10,549 nucleotides of DNA from Euryarchaeota archaeon UBA124 (GCA_002502215.1 DAPT01000014.1:1-10549), one strand, 5' to 3'. Shown: positions 1-6,365, numbered from the stretch's first letter. Program-made: numbers and translations. The notes: generated by a model from the letters alone, not told the origin.

Positions 1-996
1 CCAAGATTGCATCACTACGCGACCATGCTCGTCCGTGGGGAGTCCACCGATTGTATGAGTTGGAACTGGCGCGACTTCGATGGTTTGGCGATGCATGTCA
101 ATACTTGTGCGTTGTTTGATGTTGTCAAACAAAACAGTCCACCAATCTGCGTTTTCTCCAAGATTTCGGGCATCAAGCACTGTTGTTCCGGCTTCATGCA
201 TCTTTGAGCAGATTTCAGATGTCGGTGTACTTGATGTCGTTTCGAGTGCCGTACCCGAGGGTGTGTGAAGTGTCGCTCCATCGGAGAGAATGGATTGTGA
301 TATGACGAGGTTGGTCCCGACAATGCCGAGTGGCGCTTCAGCGATGAATTCCATGTTTCGTAGTGGAGCTCCTGCACGGTAGGCAAGGTCCATGCCTAAA
401 GAGGTAGAGCCATTGGTAAACGCGCCCTCGAAGCCCCCGTCGGCAATGATGAGAGCTTTGCACTGAATTGAAAGGATTCTGCCGTTGAGCATATCAACAG
501 CAATCAGTCCGTTGACAGAATAATCAGTGTGAATCAACTCGAGTGGAACTTGGTCGCCGCGACGAGTGACGCCGTGCTTCATGCACTGCTCTTCGAGCAC
601 TTGTTGAATTTCTCTTGTTGTCGCATCGCCTGCATTGCAAAGCCGGGGTTTTGAGTGACCTGATGCGTAGTGTCCTTTGACAATTCCTTTTGCGTCGCGT
701 CGGAAATTCACGCCTCTGCGTTCAAGAAGGTCGACAATTCGGAGCGCCTTTGTTGTATGAGCAGCAACAATATCTTGATCGGAAAGGAAAGCGCCCCCCT
801 TGATGGTGTCTTCTCGATGACCTCGATTGCTTTCTTCTTGAATGTGGCACGCAATTCCATCGAGCGCCTCTGCTCCAGCGTCGCCAAGTCCTGTTGAACT
901 CATTATGAGAACGCTAGCACCATCCTTCGATGCTTGAGCTGCAGCAGAAAGTGCTGCAGGACCGTCTCCTAGAATCACGACATCCCATGCTTCCAT
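1..996 (-). CDS. FAD-dependent oxidoreductase of the SdhA/FrdA family (partial, C-terminus beyond window)
   Basis: The reading frame is open from ATG at 996 to the left edge (332 residues seen; family members are about 550-600). The start is fixed by an in-frame stop seven codons upstream, and a GGGGTG purine run lies just before the ATG. Visible motifs are the FAD dinucleotide-binding motif GDGPAA (residues 10-15) after a hydrophobic strand, DTIKGGAFLSDQD as in SdhA, GHSKPRLCNAGD (from 113), ADGGFEG (185-191), a TNGSTSLGMDLAYRAGAPL segment and THTIGGLPTDEHG (313-325). These place it in the succinate dehydrogenase/fumarate reductase/L-aspartate oxidase flavoprotein family. Differences: the usual FHPTG is EAPLG here (220-224), and the HxxAAQGG segment that carries the covalent FAD histidine is absent, so FAD is probably not covalently bound. 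It lies 70 bases downstream of a membrane-protein gene on the same strand, probably co-transcribed. No iron-sulfur subunit gene is visible. The fold is secure; the substrate is unknown. Confidence 0.85.
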   Translation of the reverse strand, partial: MEAWDVVILGDGPAALSAAAQASKDGASVLIMSSTGLGDAGAEALDGIACHIQEESNRGHREDTIKGGAFLSDQDIVAAHTTKALRIVDLLERRGVNFRRDAKGIVKGHYASGHSKPRLCNAGDATTREIQQVLEEQCMKHGVTRRGDQVPLELIHTDYSVNGLIAVDMLNGRILSIQCKALIIADGGFEGAFTNGSTSLGMDLAYRAGAPLRNMEFIAEAPLGIVGTNLVISQSILSDGATLHTPSGTALETTSSTPTSEICSKMHEAGTTVLDARNLGENADWWTVLFDNIKQRTSIDMHRQTIEVAPVPTHTIGGLPTDEHGRVVMQSW

Positions 997-1066
997 ACCA
1001 ACACCCCGATGATGTCACCGAGGCAAACCCCCGCAATAAGCAAAGCGCTTGGTCCGTTAGCGAATG

Positions 1067-2635
1067 TCAACTCGTTGTGGCTGGTAAATCGAGTTCAGAA
1101 AACCTGCGAACGCGTAGCAGTTGGCGTATGCGCTCAATCCTTTGTCGGCTCTCTTTGGGCAATACATTCGTTCGAACAATTCGAGAACCGAGGACGATTC
1201 CTTCATCATCACGTAGCGTAATCTGAACTTGAGCATCGCCCTGGAAACCACGATCCCATGCTACGTTAATCCACAAAACCACGGTTCGCTCGAGGTAACG
1301 AGGAAGCCAACTCAAAACATCATCTTCTGATGCACTTGTAAGTTCAATTGCTTTCAATGGCGGGGGGCAGGGGGCCAATTCGAAACGGTGGTCGATGGAT
1401 TGAGGTTCACCCCCAGGAACCTGCACTTCGACGCGAACGTGCGTTGCATCGAAGGTCTGATTGTTGAGTGCGATGAAGAGGCTCCCAGAGCCATCGTAAC
1501 AGGTCGAATCAAGCGATATATCCATCCGCCAGGGTGAGAGAAGTATCTCTGGTGCACCTGAGAGGAAATCATTCTGAAGTCGTTCGAAAAGCCGAAATGC
1601 CCCGGGTTGCCAGGCACGAGCATGCTCGAGGGCACGTTGAAGGGTTCTCCAATTGAACAACTCCTCCTGTGAAAGCAGGACTCTTTGAATTGCATTCGGT
1701 GGCATGAAGTCGCGAAGCGAATTAAAGACAGTAGCTTCGTCAATAATGTTGCTTGCATTGAGATGAAGGAGGAAGAGAAGCCGTTCCCTTGCTTGGGTTG
1801 GATCTGTCCCCGGTAGTATCGCCTCATGGAACCGCTGCTCCCATTCGGACCATTCAATAAGTGAATCTGGGTCGAGATGCGATTGAAGCAATTGCCCGAG
1901 TGGCGAACCTAGCTGCGTTGGGTGATGCGTTGGAGCATAGTGAATCAAGAGAGGCATTGAGTCTGCTTGCAGGCGAATGTAGTACGTTGTCAAAATGGAA
2001 TGAATGCTCAGTCCAATACCTGCTGTCATAGAGGTGAGAAGCAACAGGTTCCATGCTACTGATCTGGGGGTTATGAGCATCGATAAACAAAGGAGCGTCA
2101 AGGAGGTTGTTGCAAGGAATGCGCTAATGTTGTTCTGTCGGCGTCCATCTCTGAGGCCTTCAAGGACGCGATCCATGCCAGGTTGCGCCCTTAATGTGTG
2201 GCGTTTTCCATCACCAAAGCCACCCTGCTCACGTAGCGATATTTTTGCTTCAACAGCAGACCACGTGGCTTCACTACCAGCGATCGGAGGTACAAAGGCG
2301 GCCAGAGCAGGTACAAGCCAAATAGCGAGTATAAACAACGGTGAGGTGAATGGAAGAATGGAGGGGTCGACAACCAGCAAAACTGCAGTCGTTGCGATAC
2401 CGAAACCAACTACGTTTCGAAAAGCGAGGAAGAATGAATTGTTGGCAATCTGACCGCTTTTCATGCGGAACCGCTCGCTCCTCTCCCACGCTTCTCTGGT
2501 CCGCTCTAGTGGATCTTCATTCCTAGCAAATCCATGACCATAGGGGTCTGGCAAGGACTTGATGGTCCGTCTAGTACGAGCGACGATGGATTCTTCTTCG
2601 GGCTCCATCTCAATCAACACTTCTACATGCAGCAT
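1067..2635 (-). CDS. Predicted four-helix membrane protein of unknown function
   Basis: A 522-residue protein that I do not recognise. Order of parts: an acidic, charged N-terminal region with DPYGHGF (residues 30-36); two hydrophobic helices (about 68-90 and 94-119); a charged loop with a GFGDGKR stretch; two more helices (about 169-188 and 192-216); an alpha-helical Gln/Leu/Glu-rich middle (about 225-370); and a beta-rich C-terminal part (about 380-490) with alternating hydrophobic strands that reads like an Ig-like sandwich. It ends in a basic helix. ATG at 2635 gives the longest frame, but ATG at 2608 (starting MEPEEES) is a good alternative: an AT-rich ATATGTATG element at 2633-2642 sits where a TATA box for a leaderless transcript from about 2608 would be. 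It precedes the flavoprotein gene on the same strand by 70 bases, so the two may work together, for example as a membrane platform. That is inference from position only. Confidence 0.8.
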   Translation of the reverse strand: MLHVEVLIEMEPEEESIVARTRRTIKSLPDPYGHGFARNEDPLERTREAWERSERFRMKSGQIANNSFFLAFRNVVGFGIATTAVLLVVDPSILPFTSPLFILAIWLVPALAAFVPPIAGSEATWSAVEAKISLREQGGFGDGKRHTLRAQPGMDRVLEGLRDGRRQNNISAFLATTSLTLLCLSMLITPRSVAWNLLLLTSMTAGIGLSIHSILTTYYIRLQADSMPLLIHYAPTHHPTQLGSPLGQLLQSHLDPDSLIEWSEWEQRFHEAILPGTDPTQARERLLFLLHLNASNIIDEATVFNSLRDFMPPNAIQRVLLSQEELFNWRTLQRALEHARAWQPGAFRLFERLQNDFLSGAPEILLSPWRMDISLDSTCYDGSGSLFIALNNQTFDATHVRVEVQVPGGEPQSIDHRFELAPCPPPLKAIELTSASEDDVLSWLPRYLERTVVLWINVAWDRGFQGDAQVQITLRDDEGIVLGSRIVRTNVLPKESRQRIERIRQLLRVRRFSELDLPATTS

Positions 2636-2654
2636 ACATATGTCTTCTTCGATG

Positions 2655-2669
2655 CTTTCGCAATGAAAG
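2655..2669. repeat. Small hairpin 3' of tRNA-Arg
   Basis: CTTTC, a 5-base loop, then GAAAG form a perfect 5-bp inverted repeat between the CCA end of tRNA-Arg and the membrane-protein gene. No oligo-T run follows it on the minus strand, so it is not a clear terminator. It may help tRNA 3' processing or be chance. Confidence 0.25.
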
Positions 2670-2678
2670 GCATACGTT

Positions 2679-2755
2679 TGGCGGGCGTGGCAGGATTCGA
2701 ACCCGCGATCTTCGGCTTAGGAGGCCGATGCATTATCCAGCTGTGCTACACGCCC
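2679..2755 (-). tRNA. tRNA-Arg (anticodon CCT)
   Basis: Read on the minus strand from 2755. The 7-bp acceptor stem GGGCGTG/CACGCCC pairs perfectly. The anticodon stem TCGGC/GCCGA encloses the 7-base loop CTCCTAA, giving anticodon CCT, which reads AGG (Arg). The T-arm is GCGGG-TTCGAAT-CCTGC. The discriminator base is G (2682), and CCA follows directly in the DNA (2681-2679). No intron is seen. It lies between the RFC-paralogue gene upstream and the membrane-protein gene downstream, all on the same strand. No convincing TATA box lies just upstream, so it may be processed from a longer transcript. Confidence 0.95.
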
Positions 2756-2772
2756 AGCGTTGCCAAAACGCT
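2756..2772. repeat. Hairpin abutting the 5' end of tRNA-Arg
   Basis: AGCGTT, loop GCCAA, AACGCT: a perfect 6-bp inverted repeat filling most of the 31 bases between the RFC-paralogue stop and the first base of tRNA-Arg. It could be a transcription stop, an RNase P processing context, or a spacer structure. No T-run accompanies it. Confidence 0.3.
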
Positions 2773-2786
2773 CCCTTTGATGGAGG

Positions 2787-3920
2787 TTACTGTTGCTGAA
2801 TTGAAGCAAATTCATGCAGCATCTTCTCGACTTGTATGCGCCCTTGTGACGAACGGCGAAGCCGAACATCGCAATCAGAGAGTGCTGCCAAGGCCGAGGT
2901 GAGTTGTTTCTCTGGGAGATTTAGTCGCCCGCCTGTCAACACTTGATGTACTTGCTCAATTACGTCCTCGGCCTCCAGACTTTGCTGAGAAATTATGTCA
3001 TCATAAATTCCCAGTGCGCCTTTCAGTTTTCGTGTGTTCTTGTAACCATCTTTTTCCCATCGCCATTCAACAACCTGGCCTCGCAGAGCAGCCTCAATCA
3101 TGCGTTGGACTTCATTTGTTGAAATCATTGTTAACAGGCGATGGAGATTTTCTCGATCTCCTAGTAGCTCACGTAATGCGAGTACCTCGGTTGTGAACAG
3201 TGCTTTTCGTAAGTTGCCATCCGAGATATGAGCGATATCGCCAAGAATCCCGCGCACTGGTTCAATGTCTTCCATACCACATATCTGAGTAAGCCTGTGC
3301 TCAATTTTCTTCCGGGGGACACCGGTCAACCGGATGTGTTGGGTTCGGCTACGGAGTGCATCGATTATTCGCGATGGTGTCTGCGCGGTGAATATGAATC
3401 GCGACGTATGGCTTGTCGCCTCCATCATGCGACGGAGGAGAGGCTGGCGTTTGTGCCCGAGATGGTCTGCATCTTCAATAACGATGATTCGAGAGATATG
3501 AACATCGTTCTGGCTTCCACGCTGAGATTCATGCCCCGCTGGGGCGACATCATCGGCAGAGACCTGTGAGAAAGTGGAGTCGAACGCATCAAGCGAAGTG
3601 CGGCTTGCAAGGGTATCGCTTGAGTCTTTGCCGCCTGGACGTAGAAACGATTCAAAAGCTGCCATCGCACCTGCAGTTTTTGCTAGGTCTTTTGCTTGAA
3701 GGACGTGGGTCGTCGAGCGCCACGATGGTCCGAGAACTTGCCGAACGATGAGATGCCAAGTAGCCGTCTTACCAGAACCCGGAGGGCCGGAGATGAGGAG
3801 ATGCGGTGGATTTGCTTGGAGTGCGACGCGTTCAATCGTGTCAATGACAGACTCATCGAGTGCAAGTTCAGAAAAACGACGAGGAGGGTATGTCTCAAGC
3901 CAACTCGCCATGTGCATCAT
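2787..3920 (-). CDS. Replication factor C small-subunit paralogue (clamp-loader AAA+ ATPase)
   Basis: A 377-residue AAA+ ATPase of the clamp-loader family, expected to help load the PCNA sliding clamp onto primed DNA. Motifs: N-terminal WLETYPPRRFSELAL (from 7), matching the RFC box 'W.eKYRP..l.el'; Walker A GPPGSGKT (45-52); Walker B IIVIEDAD (145-152); LLRRMME (161-167), as in RFC 'LRRTME'; sensor 1 region FIFTAQTPSRII (175-186); arginine-finger motif RSR (190-192, the SRC-box position); and a sensor 2-like GNLRKAL. Compared with the canonical small subunit, Walker B reads EDAD instead of DEAD, sensor 1 has Gln in place of Asn, and a Ser/Asp-rich insert of about 45 residues (95-140) separates Walker A from Walker B. 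This fits a second, divergent small subunit, as some archaea and eukaryotic RFC complexes have. ATG 3920, 3917 and 3911 are all possible starts; 3911 (MASWLETY) best matches the family. It follows rpoP by 34 bases. Confidence 0.85.
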   Translation of the reverse strand: MMHMASWLETYPPRRFSELALDESVIDTIERVALQANPPHLLISGPPGSGKTATWHLIVRQVLGPSWRSTTHVLQAKDLAKTAGAMAAFESFLRPGGKDSSDTLASRTSLDAFDSTFSQVSADDVAPAGHESQRGSQNDVHISRIIVIEDADHLGHKRQPLLRRMMEATSHTSRFIFTAQTPSRIIDALRSRTQHIRLTGVPRKKIEHRLTQICGMEDIEPVRGILGDIAHISDGNLRKALFTTEVLALRELLGDRENLHRLLTMISTNEVQRMIEAALRGQVVEWRWEKDGYKNTRKLKGALGIYDDIISQQSLEAEDVIEQVHQVLTGGRLNLPEKQLTSALAALSDCDVRLRRSSQGRIQVEKMLHEFASIQQQ

Positions 3921-3954
3921 TCAGCGGCATAGGTCTTTGACCATTTGCGTGGGC

Positions 3955-4116
3955 TCAAACTGCCTTGAGCGTCTTCTTCTTTCGGTCTCCGCTGCTTCTG
4001 CGAAGCTTCATGAAAATCTTGCAACCGCAATGGCTGCAGTGAATTCCGTTTCGCTCACGATCAAAGCTTTCGTGAGTGCCGCAGAGCGCACACTTGTAGT
4101 CTACAAGTTCCGACAT
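3955..4116 (-). CDS. rpoP: DNA-directed RNA polymerase subunit P (Rpb12-like)
   Basis: A 53-residue zinc-ribbon protein, within the usual size of archaeal RpoP. It reads YKCALCG (7-13), then IHCSHCGCKIFMKLR (25-39), then a short basic tail. The zinc ligands are Cys9, Cys12, Cys27 and Cys30. The spacing and the 'CxxCG..(K/R)I..K.R' end are those of archaeal RpoP/eukaryotic Rpb12, a small subunit that joins the Rpb3-Rpb10-Rpb11 side of the enzyme and is needed for a stable open complex (family knowledge). The start is ATG 4116; the purine signal just upstream is weak. It lies between a 35-residue ORF and the RFC paralogue on the same strand, probably in one transcript from the TATA element near 4297. 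The usual archaeal partner gene rpl37ae is not next to it. Confidence 0.85.
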   Translation of the reverse strand: MSELVDYKCALCGTHESFDRERNGIHCSHCGCKIFMKLRRSSGDRKKKTLKAV

Positions 4117-4154
4117 AGCCAGACCGACTTACCCATTGGTTTTGAATCTGTCCG

Positions 4155-4262
4155 TCAGAATCTGATATCAGAAGCCGCCAACAAGTGGTCTTGTCGGGTC
4201 ATGAGCTCTTGCTCGTGACCTGCTTCTCTGGCTACGTGAACTGTGAATTTCTTATCCGACAT
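4155..4262 (-). CDS. Small hypothetical protein upstream of rpoP
   Basis: A 35-residue ORF beginning MSDKKFTVHVAREAGHEQEL, ending 38 bases before rpoP. Support for translation: ATG 4262 has a GAGG ribosome-binding-like sequence 7 bases upstream (plus-strand CCTC at 4270-4273), and a TATA-like element lies about 33 bases further up. It has no cysteines and no membrane segment; it is charged, with three histidines. I do not recognise the family. It is not ribosomal protein L37Ae, which would be longer and carry zinc-binding cysteines. It may be a leader ORF coupled to rpoP, a small protein, or chance. The longer version of this frame starting at 4391 runs into the divergent guaA gene and is unlikely. 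Confidence 0.45.
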   Translation of the reverse strand: MSDKKFTVHVAREAGHEQELMTRQDHLLAASDIRF

Positions 4263-4290
4263 TGTTGTTCCTCGCAACCTTTGAATCTCC

Positions 4291-4303
4291 AGAGTATATG
4301 AAC
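4291..4303. promoter_or_regulatory. Probable shared TATA element, rpoP unit and guaA subunit A
   Basis: AGAGTATATGAAC, with a TATAT core at 4295-4299, lies in the gap between divergent genes. On the minus strand it reads TTCATATACT, about 33 bases before ATG 4262. On the plus strand it lies about 52 bases before ATG 4351, so a start site about 25 bases downstream would give a short leader. No other AT-rich box is seen in this gap, so one near-symmetric element may serve both directions. Confidence 0.45.
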
Positions 4304-4350
4304 GCGCGATATTCGGCATGTTCAAGGATGTTCTCGGAACAAGAGAATCC

Positions 4351-4944
4351 ATGGGCGAAGATACACCTCTAGTCATTGACGTTGTTGACAATGGTGGGCA
4401 ATGGACTCATCGTGAATGGAGGATGTTGAAGTATCTTAAAGTCGATACACAAATCATCCCAAACGACACCCCCGTCAGTCAACTTCGAGCGTTGGATGGG
4501 CTCATCCTTTCAGGAGGTGCTGCTCGAATCGGTCTATCAGGGGAGTTGGGGAATTGTGCCGAATTCCTCGAACTCGATATTCCAATTCTCGGAATTTGCG
4601 CAGGCCATCAATTTATGGCTCGATTTTACGGAGGTGACGCTCGTGAGTCGCCGATTCCTGAATTCGGAGCGATGGATATTGAACTCCACGATGGCGGTGG
4701 TAAAATCTTCGCTGGGACATCGGAAAAACAAACCGTTTGGGAGTCACACAACGACGAAGTTCATCTCGTACCCGAGGGCTTCTTTGTTACCGCAAGCAGC
4801 CCGTCTTGCAGCATCCAAGGCATGGAAAATATTGCAGGGGATCGTTTTGGTTTGCAATTCCATCCAGAGGTCAACGACTCAGAATTTGGAAAAGAGATGT
4901 TCGAAAACTTCGTCGAAGTCTGTCGTCAGGCACGGGATGCCTAA
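4351..4944 (+). CDS. guaAA: GMP synthase [glutamine-hydrolysing] subunit A (glutaminase)
   Basis: A 197-residue class I glutamine amidotransferase, the separate archaeal glutaminase subunit. It releases ammonia from glutamine for the partner ATP-pyrophosphatase subunit (GuaAB, not in this window), which aminates XMP to GMP. Visible: the family N-terminus VVDNGGQWTHREWRMLKYL; LILSGGAARIG (oxyanion strand); nucleophile elbow GICAGHQ with Cys83 (4597-4599); the SHNDEV segment; and QFHPEV with His171 and Glu173, completing the triad. The length is normal for archaeal GuaAA. An upstream ATG at 4318 is in frame and would add 11 residues, but it would precede the start site predicted from the TATA at 4297, and family members begin near the VVDNGG strand, so 4351 is preferred. 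Its stop overlaps the convergent aldolase gene's stop in the 4-base CTAA at 4941-4944. Confidence 0.92.
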   Translation: MGEDTPLVIDVVDNGGQWTHREWRMLKYLKVDTQIIPNDTPVSQLRALDGLILSGGAARIGLSGELGNCAEFLELDIPILGICAGHQFMARFYGGDARESPIPEFGAMDIELHDGGGKIFAGTSEKQTVWESHNDEVHLVPEGFFVTASSPSCSIQGMENIAGDRFGLQFHPEVNDSEFGKEMFENFVEVCRQARDA

Positions 4945-6326
4945 ATCTTGAGGTTCGCTTGGCGAGCGAGTAGTAGCACTTGCATCGAATGTTCAAGCAT
5001 GGCTGCATTCGCCATCGCCTGATCGAGGTTGGCTCCGACAGCGTATGCTCCATGGCCTCGAACGACAACGCAGCGCATACCGCCCTGCTGCAGCGCTTCA
5101 GCAACTTGGCGAAGGAATTCTTCTTGCGCATCATCGTCCGGATCTACGATGACAACTTTGCCAATCTGTTCTTTCCCGAGAACATCGATTGGTTGGACGA
5201 GGATCAAGTCCTTTTCACAACTCGCAGCCGTCGTGTACGGACCCTGCATGTGAATGCAGGCTGCTGGCCCTCCTGTAACAAGAGCAACAGATGCGAGAAG
5301 AACCTCGTGAACTTTCCAATCGCCGATGGAGCCGCGCGGTGGATTTCCACCGAGACGCCCTCCCACAATACCGCGTTCATCCAAACGAGACAGCGTTGTC
5401 GAGTGGCGAGTGCTGATCATCAGACCAGGTTCGTCAGGGTGGAGCATCGATATTGCGCCCATGGTGCCTTTGACCAGCGATTCTCTACTGAGTTGACGCC
5501 CCATTCGAGCGAAATCCGCGACGATGTGCGGGGGAACAACGATGTTGTCGAGAACGACCGGTGGCATCGGTGTTTCTTCGATCTCTTCGATGACTTCGGC
5601 TGCACCAACGAGACTTCCACGGAGGCGTTCAATTTCAGCTGTGAGGCGAGCGATTTCCATTTCCCTTTCCGCATCGATTGGAGAATCTTCCTCAGTGGCT
5701 TCTTTTGGTTCAGCCTCGGCAACTTCCGCTTCTGAGGGAATTGTACCTTCTTGTGGTACTTTGGCTTCCATGGGTTCGGACGCTTCTGGTTCCTCGGCGG
5801 GTGATTCTTCAATTACCGCTTTTTCAGGTACGGCTTCTGATTCCTCCGGAGCCGGTTCACTTTCAATTTCGGATGATTTTTCACTGACTATCGTCTCTTC
5901 TTTTTCTGATTCTTCTGGCTCCGGCTCTCCTTCCTCAGGAAGCGCGTCGGATTGTTCGGGTTCAATTGGAGAGGGCTCGTCCGGTGATTCGATTTCTGGG
6001 GCAGGCTCCTCTTCTTCTCCCTGAGGTTCAGATGGGGGGCCTGATGGAGGTCTCCCCGGCGGTCCGCCAGGGGGCCCCTTTGGAGGTCCCTTTGGAGGTC
6101 CCTTTGGAGGTCCCTTTGGAGGTCCGCTAGGGGGCCCAGAGGGTGGCTTCGTAGAACTTTCTGGAGGTGGCCCAGTTGGACCGGGAGGCGGCCCTGATGG
6201 TCCTGAGTCTGATGGCGGAGTTTCAATACCTTCCATGGCACCAAATGCACCATCAAGCATTGAGCCCAAGGCGGCTTCTTCTGCTTTTTCTCGTGCTTGT
6301 TCTGCAGAGGTTTTCTTTGCCGCCAT
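4941..6326 (-). CDS. Class II aldolase/adducin-fold protein with long Pro/Gly- and Glu-rich N-terminal region
   Basis: A 461-residue protein; ordinary class II aldolase-family proteins are about 200-250. Parts in order: a short helical start with Ala/Lys/Glu (1-33); a Pro/Gly tract (about 36-102) including four GPPK units; an acidic Glu/Pro/Ser tract (about 103-217), surely disordered; a short coiled coil (about 218-251, with EIARLTAEIERLRGSL); and a C-terminal class II aldolase/adducin domain (about 263-456). Matches to the FucA-type metal site are Glu341 (HEVLLAS), His359 (AACIHMQGPY) and His425 (RGHGAYAVG), with spacings of 18 and 66 close to E. coli FucA E73/H92/H155. The second histidine of the HxH pair is Gln361, so one expected metal ligand is missing. 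The substrate is unknown, and the protein may be non-enzymatic like adducin. It has its own divergent promoter facing tRNA-Asp. Confidence 0.85.
   Translation of the reverse strand: MAAKKTSAEQAREKAEEAALGSMLDGAFGAMEGIETPPSDSGPSGPPPGPTGPPPESSTKPPSGPPSGPPKGPPKGPPKGPPKGPPGGPPGRPPSGPPSEPQGEEEEPAPEIESPDEPSPIEPEQSDALPEEGEPEPEESEKEETIVSEKSSEIESEPAPEESEAVPEKAVIEESPAEEPEASEPMEAKVPQEGTIPSEAEVAEAEPKEATEEDSPIDAEREMEIARLTAEIERLRGSLVGAAEVIEEIEETPMPPVVLDNIVVPPHIVADFARMGRQLSRESLVKGTMGAISMLHPDEPGLMISTRHSTTLSRLDERGIVGGRLGGNPPRGSIGDWKVHEVLLASVALVTGGPAACIHMQGPYTTAASCEKDLILVQPIDVLGKEQIGKVVIVDPDDDAQEEFLRQVAEALQQGGMRCVVVRGHGAYAVGANLDQAMANAAMLEHSMQVLLLARQANLKI
6073..6120. repeat. Four tandem 12-bp repeats coding GPPK units
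   Basis: Plus-strand unit GGTCCCTTTGGA at 6085-6096, 6097-6108 and 6109-6120 is identical in all three copies. The first copy (6073-6084) differs by one base. On the minus strand they code GPPKGPPKGPPKGPPK in the aldolase-fold protein. The near identity at DNA level, not just protein level, suggests recent slippage or unequal exchange. Confidence 0.9.
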
Positions 6327-6356
6327 GGTCGTCCCTGACTATGCGATACCTCGCGG

Positions 6357-6365
6357 CTTAAATAG
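6357..6365. promoter_or_regulatory. Probable shared TATA box, tRNA-Asp and aldolase-fold gene
   Basis: CTTAAATAG on the plus strand lies 28-36 bases before the first base of tRNA-Asp (6393), the usual distance for an archaeal TATA box. On the minus strand the same bases read CTATTTAAG, 31-39 bases before ATG 6326, which would give the aldolase-fold gene a very short leader. It is the only strong AT-rich box in this 66-base gap. Confidence 0.55.

Noticed and set aside
15..386. Minus-strand ORF of 123 residues
   Set aside because: Out of frame with the SdhA-like flavoprotein on the same strand, whose FAD and substrate motifs are intact through this stretch; no family resemblance.
2004..2453. 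Plus-strand ORF of 149 residues
   Set aside because: Antisense to the transmembrane part of the membrane protein; composition is that of a reverse shadow, with no recognisable motif.
4318..4350. GMP synthase subunit A start at 4318
   Set aside because: This ATG lies upstream of the transcription start predicted from the TATA box, and GuaAA proteins begin only a few residues before the VVDNGG strand.
4263..4391. N-terminal extension of the 35-residue ORF to ATG 4391
   Set aside because: It would run across the divergent promoter and the first codons of guaA subunit A; the GAGG before ATG 4262 marks a better start.
4980..5735. Plus-strand ORF of 251 residues opposite the aldolase-fold gene
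   Set aside because: The minus strand carries clear class II aldolase motifs and a coiled coil here; the plus-strand protein is Cys/His/Arg scattered without pattern.
5524..6024. Plus-strand Ser-rich ORF of 166 residues
   Set aside because: Its Ser/Gly composition is the reverse complement of Glu/Pro/Ser codons of the acidic tract of the aldolase-fold protein.
6061..6140. CRISPR-like short repeat cluster
   Set aside because: Units are 12 bp, directly adjacent with no spacers, and code GPPK in frame.
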